Assembly: GCA_937998305.1 (NCBI GenBank)
Contig: CALLDL010000060.1
Span: 1 to 55,515 of the forward strand
Direction of reading: 5' to 3'
Origin: an uncultured Desulfobacterales bacterium
GTDB taxonomy: Bacteria; Desulfobacterota; Desulfobacteria; Desulfobacterales; UBA11574
DNA length: 55,515 nt
Shown: one piece after another, positions 23,511 to 32,821 of the stretch
How the letters are laid out: the number at the start of each line of letters is the position of its first letter
How positions within the stretch are numbered: the first letter of the stretch is position 1
Translations under genes and position numbers: made by a program
The notes under the pieces: generated by a model
The model's database searches: none
Seen by the model: only the letters and a program-made list of their open reading frames with translations
Told to the model about the DNA's origin: nothing

Positions 23511-23861
23511 CTTAATGATATCAATGATGGACTTCAACATTTCATCCTGGGTCCTTAATGTTGCAAGATTTGCCTCATAACCCCTTTGTGCAATGATCGT
23601 TTGTGGAATTTCCTCTGCCAGATCCACATTGGACATTTCTTTTTCAGTCAATTGCCCATCGGTTTCATCAACAACAACTGGACCCGGGATGTCCGGTTGC
23701 GTGATCTCTACCTCCACATTCTCTTTAGAACCTTCAACCAATGTCGCTGTGCTTTTTTTGAATTCTTCTGTTTCCACGTTTGCAATATTGTTGGCAGTAA
23801 CCCCCATTTTGTCACCAAACGCCTTAATTGCTGAAAGCGTACTTTGAATTGAAAAAGTCAT
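23508..23861 (-). CDS. Orphan flagellar basal-body rod-like protein
   Basis: GVTANNIANVETEEFKKS N-terminal motif and C-terminal IAQRGYEANLATLRTQDEMLKSIIDI. Confidence 0.8.
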   Translation of the reverse strand: MTFSIQSTLSAIKAFGDKMGVTANNIANVETEEFKKSTATLVEGSKENVEVEITQPDIPGPVVVDETDGQLTEKEMSNVDLAEEIPQTIIAQRGYEANLATLRTQDEMLKSIIDIIK

Positions 23862-24022
23862 GGATTTACCTCCTTATTTAAAGCACTTCCAAAGAAATAA
23901 TACCTGAATCTTGCATGAAAATTAATGAGAATCTTTTAAGTCAGCACAAATTCCGCTATCGGGGCATATGAAAGCCTCCCGCTTGTTCAAAATTCAGGAA
24001 ATATGATAAACAGAGGATTGTA

Positions 24023-24141
24023 TCTAAGTTGAGCGATTGTCGAGGTTGCCGCCCCAGAGAAATAGGCTCTGCATTTCACAGGGCAGGCAGAGACAAGGAA
24101 GATATCGTTCCGCTTTTAAAATTTGAAACGCTCAGCTTAGG
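24023..24141. repeat. MITE-like element, family A/B (degenerate TIRs)
   Basis: CTAAGTTGAGCG...CGCTCAGCTTAGG; same terminal motif as element at 26918-27067. Confidence 0.5.
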
Positions 24142-24170
24142 TTGTAATATGGCGGTGTTGTATTGACATA

Positions 24171-24285
24171 AAAGGCGGGTGGCTCAAATCGGTCAGGCAA
24201 CCCTGCCGCCATATCCTCTGGGTCTTAATTTTAGGATTTAGGCCAGTGGCTTTGCGTCCCACCCTTTCGGATGGTTTGCCTTTAT
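24171..24285 (-). ncRNA. GEMM-I (cyclic di-GMP-I class) riboswitch aptamer with putative terminator
   Basis: Minus strand: GGCAAACCATCCGAAAGGGTGGGACGCAAAGCCACTGGCCTAAATCC...GGATATGGCGGCAGGGTTGCC; GAAA tetraloop, CCTAAR/TATGG receptor and GGACGCAAAGCC core match the class. Confidence 0.9.
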
Positions 24286-24398
24286 TCAACCTTTTATTAT
24301 ATCGGACACTTTTTGTGAGAACTTTAAAAAAAACTCAAGTTTCACACCAAAATTACGATTTTGCCTTAAAAAATTTTCAATGAATAACTGTTTAACTC

Positions 24399-24539
24399 GT
24401 GTCCATCCATAAATGAGGATTTTTGTTTAAGATCAAGGCATGCGAGAAAAATAACCAAAGGCATATGTATAATATTCCGAGGATTATTTTTTGAGCATAA
24501 CGCAGAGATTGAGCAAAAAGACCATTTATTGATGGACAC
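24399..24539. mobile_element. MITE-like element, family C copy 1
   Basis: TIRs GTGTCCATC(C/A)ATAAATG; possible TAACTC flanking direct repeat; homologous to 36521-36695 in opposite orientation. Confidence 0.65.
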
Positions 24540-25237
24540 TAACTCATTGGAGTGAGAATATGCTTACCTTCTTTTTCTTTAATCGTTAGGCCGTAAATCT
24601 TTATGGTTTCTGTAATGGGGCGGCCGAAGAGAAAATCTGTCAAATCAGTTTCAAGGCCTGCTTTCTGCACTACCAGTTCTCTAATTTCAAGATCATACTC
24701 GATAATCTCAAGTATGCCTTTAAGTGCTTCGTCCTTTTTACCTTTGTTCAAAGAATCAATAAAAAACGTGAGCATGTCATATGAACATTGCTTTTGGTGA
24801 CCTTCAACAAGTTCCCATAATCCTTCAACGGATGAAATAAGATCTTGTCGTGTCAATCGATTTTTTGCATAAATTTTTTCAATTTCTCTAGTATCCCAGC
24901 ATTTAAGGACTTTGCACTCCATGGGCCTATGCTCATATATTTTACAATTATTATTTGTTTCGTTAAAAAAAACACAGGTCCATGAACCTTTTTGTCCCTT
25001 TAGCTTTAGAATATCTGAAGATGCCGGCAAAAAGCATTCTTGAACATTGTCATAAGAACGTTCACCTTGTCTGATGGTATAGATATACTTTGACGGAATA
25101 ATACCTTTATCAATCAAAATCTTATCTTCAAGGTGAAAAGACGGCCCGCCTTTTTTGCAGCAGGTGCCTCATCGGATACATTCTTTTGCTTTGGTTTCTT
25201 GTTTGGTTTTTGAAACATTTGAAATCTTTTTAATCAA
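24539..25237 (-). CDS. YkgJ-family cysteine cluster protein, candidate selenoprotein (Sec/UGA at 25169-25171); ORF track only shows 24539..25117
   Basis: TTG start 25237 with GAGGTG upstream; LIKKISNVSKTKQETKAKECIR[UGA]GTCCKKGGPSFHLEDKILIDKG... reads through in one frame. Confidence 0.7.
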
Positions 25238-25283
25238 AATAACACCTCATTTGAGGTAACATTTTATCTTATTCAAAGAATGG

Positions 25284-26897
25284 TTACCCATCCATCAGCT
25301 TTTCAAAAAAATCGTTCCCTTTGTCGTCAACAATAATAAAGGCTGGAAAATCTTTGACGGTAATCAGAAAGATCGCTTCCATTCCAAGATCGGAATACTC
25401 TAACGTTTCGATGTTGGTTATACAATCTTTACCCAGACGTGCCGCAGGTCCGCCGATGGAACCCAAATAGAATCCGCCGAACTTTTTACACGATTGCGTA
25501 ACTTCTTTTGAACGATTTCCTTTTGCCAGCATGATCATGGAAGCGCCTTGTTCCTGAAAAATGGGAACATAAGGATCCATACGGCCCGCAGTGGTGGGGC
25601 CGAAAGATCCTGAAGGATATCCAGTCGGTGTTTTTGCGGGACCGGCATAATATACCATGTGATTTTTGAAATATTCCGGAAGACCTTCACCTTTGTCAAG
25701 TCGTTCTTTAAGTTTGGCATGGGCGATGTCCCGGGCCACGACGATTTTTCCGGTCAGCATCAGACGGGTTGCCACCGGATATTGACCCAATTCGGTCCGA
25801 ACTTTATCCATTGGCCGGTTTAGGTCGATGCGAACAGCTTCTGTATCCTCACCCGCAGGTTCCGGCAGATACCTTGCCGGATCGGTCTCAAGACGTTCTA
25901 AATAGATTCCGCGCTTTGTTATTTTTCCTTTGATATTCCGGTCCGCGCTGCAGCTGACGCCAAGGCCGATGGGACAAGATGCACCGTGTCTTGGAAGCCG
26001 AATGACCCGAACATCAAGACAGAAATATTTTCCGCCGAACTGGGCACCGATACCTAGTTCTCGGGATATCTCAAGCAGTTCTGTTTCGAGTTTTAAATCC
26101 CGGAATGCACGACCCCATCGATTTCCAGTTGTTGGGAGATGATCGAGATATCCTGCTGAGGCCAATTTGACAGTTTTAAGGTTGAGTTCAGCAGATGTTC
26201 CACCGACGACAAATGCAAGATGATAGGGTGGGCAGGCGGCTGTACCCAGGGTTTTCATCTTTTTTTTCATAAATGTAGCCAGCTTTTCCGGGGTTAACGT
26301 TGCTTTGGTCTCCTGAAAAAGATACGTCTTGTTGGCAGATCCGCCGCCCTTGGCTATGAAAAGAAAATGGTAGGTGTTGCCTTCAACGGCATAAATTTCA
26401 ATCTGTGCAGGAAGGTTGCACGCAGTATTGACCTCATCATACATGGTCAATGGCGCATTCTGTGAGTAGCGTAAATTGTTGGTTGTATAGGCATTGAAGA
26501 TGCCCCTTGAAAGCGCTTCTTCGTCACGAAAATCGGTCCAGATCTGTTGGCCCTTTTTCCCCATTACGATAGCTGTGCCTGTGTCTTGACACATGGGGAA
26601 TACACCATCTGCGGAAATGACAGCATTTTTCAGCATTTCAATGGCCACGTACCGATCGTTATCGGAGCTTTCAGGATCATTGAGAATTTTTGCCAAGAGC
26701 GACAGATGTGAAGGTCTCAGCAGATGGGAAACATCCTTAAACGCATGTTCAGCCAGAAGGGTTAATCCTTCCGGGGTGATGGTTAGTATCTCGTTACCCT
26801 TAAAAGAATCTAAAGAAACATGGTCATCGGTTAATCGACGATAATCTGTCGTATCGTCTCCTAAAGGAAACATATCCTGATATTCAAATTCTACCAT
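25284..26897 (-). CDS. fumA: Class I fumarate hydratase (fused, Fe-S dependent)
   Basis: 537 aa; [29 protein letters not shown]. Confidence 0.93.
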   Translation of the reverse strand: MVEFEYQDMFPLGDDTTDYRRLTDDHVSLDSFKGNEILTITPEGLTLLAEHAFKDVSHLLRPSHLSLLAKILNDPESSDNDRYVAIEMLKNAVISADGVFPMCQDTGTAIVMGKKGQQIWTDFRDEEALSRGIFNAYTTNNLRYSQNAPLTMYDEVNTACNLPAQIEIYAVEGNTYHFLFIAKGGGSANKTYLFQETKATLTPEKLATFMKKKMKTLGTAACPPYHLAFVVGGTSAELNLKTVKLASAGYLDHLPTTGNRWGRAFRDLKLETELLEISRELGIGAQFGGKYFCLDVRVIRLPRHGASCPIGLGVSCSADRNIKGKITKRGIYLERLETDPARYLPEPAGEDTEAVRIDLNRPMDKVRTELGQYPVATRLMLTGKIVVARDIAHAKLKERLDKGEGLPEYFKNHMVYYAGPAKTPTGYPSGSFGPTTAGRMDPYVPIFQEQGASMIMLAKGNRSKEVTQSCKKFGGFYLGSIGGPAARLGKDCITNIETLEYSDLGMEAIFLITVKDFPAFIIVDDKGNDFFEKLMDG

Positions 26898-26917
26898 TGT
26901 TGTTCTCCTTAAAATAA

Positions 26918-27067
26918 CCTAAACTGAGCGTTTCAAATGGTGACAATTTTTTACTTAAATATTTACACCTAATTGTATGAGACTTATTAGTGATTTTAGT
27001 AATGTATGTTTATCTATAATTATTAGTTTTTTATATTCCTGTCACTATTTGAAACGCTCAGTTTAGG
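26918..27067. mobile_element. MITE-like element, family A (150 bp)
   Basis: 28-bp TIRs with one mismatch: CCTAAACTGAGCGTTTCAAAT(G/A)GTGACA at 26918-26945 and 27040-27067. Confidence 0.7.
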
Positions 27068-27071
27068 AATA

Positions 27072-27101
27072 AAAAAGCCTTCCTGATGAGGAAGGCTTTT
27101 T
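27072..27101 (-). terminator. Terminator downstream of the por/GltD-like operon
   Basis: AAAAAGCCTTCC-TGAT-GAGGAAGGCTTTTT. Confidence 0.85.
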
Positions 27102-27147
27102 AAAAGTCTGAATGCTAAGGCTTTATAATTATTACACGAAAGCCGGA

Positions 27148-28800
27148 TCACTTTTCCAGGGTCATTTGAATATAATGGCAAGGGCACTCTTTTGCACACA
27201 AGCCACATCCCTTGCAGAAGTCGTAGTCAAATTCGTAGAAACCGGTGGTCTTCGACTTTTGAACGGCATTGTCAGGGCAATACATGTAGCAGTTGCCGCA
27301 ATCGTAACAGAGCCCACAGCTAAAGCATCGGTCCGCCTCGGAAATAATATCATCTTGGTCAAAAGCTGGATAAACCTCTTTGAAACCCTTGAGTCTCATA
27401 TGGATCGACCTGGCCTCCTTCTCATATCGCTTGACCGGCTGATAGTAATAGGTGTTCAATTCTCTTGAGTAGACCACGGGCGGTTGTGACAATTCGCTCT
27501 CTTTATTTCCTTCGATGTAATCTTCAATTGCGGAAGCAGCACGCATTCCCTGACCAATGGCCAAAGAGACCGTTTCCAGACCTACCACGGCATCACCACC
27601 GGCAAAAACACCTTCCATATTGGTCATCAAATATTCGTTGGTGTAGATCCATTGTTTATCTGCGGTCTGAATTTCGATGCCATCATAATCCACGGCCTGG
27701 CCTGTGGCCATAATGACGGTTTCTGCGGGAATGAAGGCTTCTGATCCGGAAATGGGAACCGGTCTGGCCCGACCACTGGCATCGGGTTCTCTTAGCTCCA
27801 TTTGAACACACAAAAGACCGACAACCCGACCTTCATCCAATATTAATTTAACCGGGTTGGTGTGATACCGAAACATGATGCGTTCTTCCATGGCTTCGTC
27901 GATTTCGGCGGTAATCGCAGGCATTTCCATTCGGGTGCGTCGGTAAACAATGCTCACATTTGCTCCCAGACGCTTGGCAACCCGGGCACAGTCCATGGCG
28001 GTATTGCCACCGCCTATGACCACAACATCATTACCGAGCTCTACCCATTTGCCGGTATTAACCTGTCTTAAAAACTCCACTCCGGTAAAAACATTTTCTG
28101 CGTCTTTGCCCGGGATGTTAATCGACAACCCTTTTTGGGCACCGATCCCTAAAAATACCGCATCATATTCATTTCGCAATTGATCCAAGGGTATGTTAAC
28201 TCCGACCTTGACATTACATTCCAATTCAACGCCTAAGCGGAGAATATTGTCAATTTCTTGTTTCAAAATGTAATTCGGTTGCCGGTAGGATGGAATACCA
28301 TAACGCATCATACCGCCGGGCTCGCTGTTTGCCTCATATATTTTCACCTGAAACCCTCTTTTGGCCAAATGAAAGGCACAGGAGAATCCGGCCGGACCGG
28401 AACCGATAACCGCCACTTTTTCTTTTCTTGTATCGATAAGTTTTTTGTGTTGCAGGTTATTCTCCAGACCGTAATCACCCACAGCGCGTTCTGAACAGTT
28501 TATTGCCAGAGGTTCGTCAAAATCCCGTCGATTACATCCCCCTTCACAGGGGTGGGGGCAAACTCTGCCGCAGACTGCCGGGAAAGGGTTGGTGCGGGTC
28601 AAAATATGCCAAGCTTGCTCATAATCTTTCTTTTCCGCCAGGACCCTTAGAAAACCGCGGATGTCATTGCCGGCAGGGCAAGCGTTGTTGCAGGGCGGTG
28701 TATGCGCGATATTGATGGGCATGAGGGTCCGCCATGAACCTGTTTTATAAGGAACTACTTTGCGTAAATCCAGGACCAATCCTAAAGGTAGCTTTTCCAT
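27148..28800 (-). CDS. GltD-like FAD/NAD(P) oxidoreductase with C-terminal 2x[4Fe-4S] ferredoxin domain
   Basis: CNNACPAGNDIRGFL, GSGPAGFSCAFHLAKRG, C-terminal CGLCYDCGNCYMYCP...CKGCGLCAKECP. Confidence 0.9.
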   Translation of the reverse strand: MEKLPLGLVLDLRKVVPYKTGSWRTLMPINIAHTPPCNNACPAGNDIRGFLRVLAEKKDYEQAWHILTRTNPFPAVCGRVCPHPCEGGCNRRDFDEPLAINCSERAVGDYGLENNLQHKKLIDTRKEKVAVIGSGPAGFSCAFHLAKRGFQVKIYEANSEPGGMMRYGIPSYRQPNYILKQEIDNILRLGVELECNVKVGVNIPLDQLRNEYDAVFLGIGAQKGLSINIPGKDAENVFTGVEFLRQVNTGKWVELGNDVVVIGGGNTAMDCARVAKRLGANVSIVYRRTRMEMPAITAEIDEAMEERIMFRYHTNPVKLILDEGRVVGLLCVQMELREPDASGRARPVPISGSEAFIPAETVIMATGQAVDYDGIEIQTADKQWIYTNEYLMTNMEGVFAGGDAVVGLETVSLAIGQGMRAASAIEDYIEGNKESELSQPPVVYSRELNTYYYQPVKRYEKEARSIHMRLKGFKEVYPAFDQDDIISEADRCFSCGLCYDCGNCYMYCPDNAVQKSKTTGFYEFDYDFCKGCGLCAKECPCHYIQMTLEK

Positions 28801-29690
28801 TATAAGTTATACCTCTCTATATTTTGGTTGGCGATTTGTTGAATTTCGGCGATGATTTCCGGGGACCCGCCTTTCTTGAACAGATGACTGAACCGACCCT
28901 GCAATTTCAGATACTCTTGTACCGGAACCTTGACCGGGATCTTTTTTACATTGGTCATCTTGCCGTCAACGATTTCATATATTGGAAACAGACCGGTATC
29001 TTTCGCCAGCCGGCAAATCTCTACGGTGAGTTCACCGTGATGGCCCCAGCCTAAGGGGCAGGGCGCCAGGATGTGAATGTATTTGGGCCCTTCAATGGAA
29101 AGGGCGGTCTTCACCTTTCGCTGCAGGTCTCTGAAATCATCGACTGTGGCGGTGGCCACATAGGGAATACCGTGATTGGCTGCAATCAACGGCATATTTT
29201 TTTTCCTTGTTTTGTTGCCCATGGGTGTTGTACTGGTCCTGGCGCCTAAAGGGGTAAAGCTGGAACGCTGAACACCGGTATTCATATAGGCTTCGTTATC
29301 GTAGCATACATAGAGCACATTGTGGCCCCTTTCAAACATGCCGCTGATACTTTGAAAGCCGATATCGGCAGTACTGCCGTCACCCCCCTGGGCGATGATG
29401 TTGACCGGCCCTTTCTTCAAGGCTTTGTAAGCGGCTTCTACGCCGGAGGCAACCGCGGATGCATTTTCAAAAAGACTGTGCAAAAAAGGAATGCGCCATG
29501 AAGGGTCGGGATAGGGTGAACTGAAAACTTCCAGACAGCCCGTGGCAACGCAGGCAATGGTATTTTCACCGGAGGCATCTTGCACCAGACGTGCGGCAAG
29601 GGCTTGGCCGCAGCCGCCACATGCGCGGTGCCCGCTGGTGAATAAATCTTTTTTCTCTACTTTGTTGAGTTCTTCAGCGCTTTGATTCAT
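28800..29690 (-). CDS. porB: 2-oxoacid (pyruvate):ferredoxin oxidoreductase beta subunit
   Basis: GHRACGGCGQALAAR..., TPP-binding GDGSTADIG. Confidence 0.88.
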   Translation of the reverse strand: MNQSAEELNKVEKKDLFTSGHRACGGCGQALAARLVQDASGENTIACVATGCLEVFSSPYPDPSWRIPFLHSLFENASAVASGVEAAYKALKKGPVNIIAQGGDGSTADIGFQSISGMFERGHNVLYVCYDNEAYMNTGVQRSSFTPLGARTSTTPMGNKTRKKNMPLIAANHGIPYVATATVDDFRDLQRKVKTALSIEGPKYIHILAPCPLGWGHHGELTVEICRLAKDTGLFPIYEIVDGKMTNVKKIPVKVPVQEYLKLQGRFSHLFKKGGSPEIIAEIQQIANQNIERYNL

Positions 29691-29692
29691 GA

Positions 29693-30868
29693 TTATAAAT
29701 CCTTCTCAGATATCAATTCTTTATTCAGGCCTAAAAATTCCAATTCCACCGGTTCTTTCTCGACCTTTTCCACCATATATCGCAGGTCGTTCTTCGTAAT
29801 GTTTCGGCCGCCCAATCCTGCAATAAAGCTGCTGATATTACGATCTTTTTTCTCGGCACGCGGAAAAGACCAGCGCACATCGCTGGCCAGAATGCCGCCT
29901 CTTCCCAGGGAAATCGATTTCTCGACAACAACAATGTTCATTTTGTCTTTCAGTGTATTGTAAATTTCTTTCCGCGGAAACGGGCGGTAGGAGCAGATTT
30001 GCAGAAGTCCAACTTTTTTACCCTCTTCTTCAAGCTGATCGATGAGATCCTTAATGGTGCCAACCACGGAACCCATTGAAATGATAACCACATCGGCGGC
30101 TTCAAGTTTATAGGTTTTGATGAAACCGCCGCTGTCCCTGCCAAAGGCTTTTTTAAAATCTTCGCTGACTTTCTTGATGGTTTCTTCAGATTTTTCCATG
30201 GCACGGTGCAGGATATATCGGGTTTCCATGTAAAAACGAGGATCTGCAAAAAGACCGATACCTCTGGGCCACCGGGGGTCTACGATATTCGTTGGCCGAA
30301 AGGGCGGCAAAAAGTTATCGACTTCTTTTTGGTCGGGGGTATCCACCGGTTCGAACGCATGGGTCAGAATAAAACCGTCCATGCAAACCATAATCGGCAA
30401 ATTGGTTTCTTCGGCTATTTTAAAGGCCTGGATATGCAAATCAGCCGCTTCCTGGTTGTCCTCGGCATGGAGTTGGATCCAGCCGGAATCCCTTAACGCC
30501 ATAGAATCCTGTTGATCGTTCCAAATGCTCAATGGGGCTGATATGGCTCTGTTTGCAATGGTAAACACAATGGGAAGGCGCATCCCGGCGATACAGTAAA
30601 TAACCTCACTCATAAGCAGCAAACCCTGGGACGTCGTCGCCGAATAGGCACGGGCGCCGGCAGCACTGGCACCTAATACAACCGATGCCGCAGAAAATTC
30701 GCTCTCCACGTTTACATATTCTGCATCCAGCTTCCCCTGGCCGACAATATTGGCCAGTTCTTCAACGATATGAGTTTGTGGGGTAATCGGATAAGCGGAG
30801 ATAACATTCGGACGGCACTTGGCCACCACTTCCGCAACAGCATGAGATCCTTCAATTTGTTTAAGCAT
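29693..30868 (-). CDS. porA: 2-oxoacid (pyruvate):ferredoxin oxidoreductase alpha subunit (ORF track start 30973)
   Basis: MLKQIEGSHAVAEVVAKCRPNVISAYPITPQTHIVEELA. Confidence 0.88.
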   Translation of the reverse strand: MLKQIEGSHAVAEVVAKCRPNVISAYPITPQTHIVEELANIVGQGKLDAEYVNVESEFSAASVVLGASAAGARAYSATTSQGLLLMSEVIYCIAGMRLPIVFTIANRAISAPLSIWNDQQDSMALRDSGWIQLHAEDNQEAADLHIQAFKIAEETNLPIMVCMDGFILTHAFEPVDTPDQKEVDNFLPPFRPTNIVDPRWPRGIGLFADPRFYMETRYILHRAMEKSEETIKKVSEDFKKAFGRDSGGFIKTYKLEAADVVIISMGSVVGTIKDLIDQLEEEGKKVGLLQICSYRPFPRKEIYNTLKDKMNIVVVEKSISLGRGGILASDVRWSFPRAEKKDRNISSFIAGLGGRNITKNDLRYMVEKVEKEPVELEFLGLNKELISEKDL

Positions 30869-30872
30869 GAAA

Positions 30873-31424
30873 CTACCTCTTTTGCATGATTTCGTGAGCC
30901 CGCTCAAGGGCTGCGACGTTGTTTTCACCAACCCTGCCGGGAAATTTCCCCATAATTGCTTCCTGTACAGCATCCAGTCTCACCAGACCGGTAATTGTAC
31001 AAAATGCACCAATCATTATTGCATTCGGTATGGGCCTGCCGATGATTTCCAGCGCTATTTCCGTAGCAGGAATGGTTTCTACCTTTGCAGTTGTTTTGAG
31101 TTGTAATTCTTCGGGCTTTTTTTCTGTATTGATCAGAATTAAACCATCCGGCTTAAGTCCATCCAATACAGGCACTGATCCAATCAAGTTATAATCTTGG
31201 ACGATCAGATAATCCGGGGTCTGCACGTCTTCACGTGTTCGAATTTTCTTATCATCGATTCTAACAAAAGCCATGACAGGGGCGCCGATCCGTTCAGCTC
31301 CAAAAGAAGGGAAGGCTTGAGAAAACTTGCCATCCATGAAGGCACCAACAGAGAGCAGCTCGGCAGCCGCAACGTTACCCTGTCCACCTCGACCGTGTAT
31401 TCTGATTTCAATCATTCTACTCAC
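30873..31424 (-). CDS. porG: 2-oxoacid:acceptor oxidoreductase gamma subunit
   Basis: EIRIHGRGGQGNVAAAELLSVGAFMDGKFSQAFPSFGAERIGAPV. Confidence 0.88.
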   Translation of the reverse strand: MSRMIEIRIHGRGGQGNVAAAELLSVGAFMDGKFSQAFPSFGAERIGAPVMAFVRIDDKKIRTREDVQTPDYLIVQDYNLIGSVPVLDGLKPDGLILINTEKKPEELQLKTTAKVETIPATEIALEIIGRPIPNAIMIGAFCTITGLVRLDAVQEAIMGKFPGRVGENNVAALERAHEIMQKR

Positions 31425-31490
31425 CTTGGTTATTGCGTGCTTGGGGGCATAATCGAAGCACTAAACTGTTCTATTTCCCTATATAACATG

Positions 31491-31557
31491 AAAAGATCCG
31501 CTTGCAGTTTCCTTTGGTCGGCAAACAGAACCGTGTCCTTTTGGCTCGGATCTTTTT
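31491..31557 (-). promoter_or_regulatory. Structured 5' leader of the por operon (unidentified motif)
   Basis: 10-bp outer stem AAAGATCCG.../...CGGATCTTT; sits just downstream of a sigma70-like promoter. Confidence 0.5.
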
Positions 31558-31562
31558 CCTAG

Positions 31563-31592
31563 GATATAAATTTATATGCTGCTGCCTGTCAA
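31563..31592 (-). promoter_or_regulatory. Sigma70-like promoter for por operon
   Basis: Minus strand TTGACA (31592-31587) - 18 nt - TATATC (31568-31563). Confidence 0.5.
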
Positions 31593-31693
31593 CAAAAAAG
31601 ACTCAAAAAACTGTACTTTATGAATTGTAAACATTTATTTTTCAGATTTTGCCATTCAGTGAAAAAAATGTAGTGGTTTCTAAAATGTTTTCG

Positions 31694-32809
31694 TCACACG
31701 AGTTTTTCATAAAAAACCTTGAGTCTGTCTATTCTTTCAGGAAGTACATGTACCCCGATTCCTGCTCCTTTGGGAATTTCTATGGAACCATCGGGTTGCA
31801 GGATTACAGGTTTATCCACGATATCTTCAGCAAAGTATCGTGAGGTTTCGGAGGTGTCACCTGGAAGAACAAAACCCGGAAGCGTCTGAAGATGAAGGTT
31901 AAATGCTCGGCCGATTCCGGTTTCAAGCATGCCGCCTGACCAGGCTTTAATGTTGTTTTCCATACAATACGCCTGAATTTTTTTAGACGCTGTCATGCCG
32001 CCCACGCGACCCTGTTTGATATTAATTATTTTACAGCTTCCAAGCTCAGTGGCAGTTTTTGCGTCATTTAGATTTTTGATGGATTCATCAAGGCAGATGG
32101 GCGTTTGGATCTGTTTTTGAAGTAGCGCGTGAAAATAAATGTCATCATAATTCAACGGCTGTTCGATCATCATGAGGTTAAATTCATCAAATTTTTTTAA
32201 AATAGGAATATCTTCAAGAGTGTAATCGCTGTTGGCATCAGCCATTAGGTTGATACTCGGGAACGCTCTTCGAACTTTTTTCAGTATCTCAATATCCTTG
32301 CCCTTTTTTATTTTTATCTTGATTCTGTGGTATCTTTTGTCGTGTGCTTTTTGAATGGATTCAAGGAGGTCGTCTATACTTTCTTGGATTCCGATACTGA
32401 TTCCTGACATGATTTTTTGGGGTGTACCGCCCATGAGTTCAAAAAGGGGAATTTTATATTTTTGGGCCATTATATCAAGAAGGGCATTTTCAACAGCGGC
32501 CTTGGCCATATGATGTCCTCTAATTTGCTCAAAATTTTGGAGAACCTCTTCAATGGTAAAATTGTTCATGGCCGTTAAAATAGCGATTAAAAAGTCTTGT
32601 ATTATATGAGACGCTGTTGCATTGGTTTCATAACAGTAGTACGGGTCCGGAGAGGTTACACACTCTCCCCATCCGCAAACATCATCTGACACGATTTTTA
32701 ATAACAAGGCCTCTCTGTGCGTCTGCACAGAAAAGCTTGTCTCAAATGGTGAGACAAGCGGCAACCTGACAATAAACATTTCCACTGAATCAATTTGTTT
32801 TATTTTCAC
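31694..32809 (-). CDS. Enolase-superfamily enzyme, o-succinylbenzoate synthase / N-succinylamino acid racemase-like
   Basis: KIKIKKG, MADAN, IEQPL, CLDESIK, NIKQGRVGG motifs. Confidence 0.82.
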   Translation of the reverse strand: MKIKQIDSVEMFIVRLPLVSPFETSFSVQTHREALLLKIVSDDVCGWGECVTSPDPYYCYETNATASHIIQDFLIAILTAMNNFTIEEVLQNFEQIRGHHMAKAAVENALLDIMAQKYKIPLFELMGGTPQKIMSGISIGIQESIDDLLESIQKAHDKRYHRIKIKIKKGKDIEILKKVRRAFPSINLMADANSDYTLEDIPILKKFDEFNLMMIEQPLNYDDIYFHALLQKQIQTPICLDESIKNLNDAKTATELGSCKIINIKQGRVGGMTASKKIQAYCMENNIKAWSGGMLETGIGRAFNLHLQTLPGFVLPGDTSETSRYFAEDIVDKPVILQPDGSIEIPKGAGIGVHVLPERIDRLKVFYEKLV

Positions 32810-32821
32810 ATATCCACCTTG

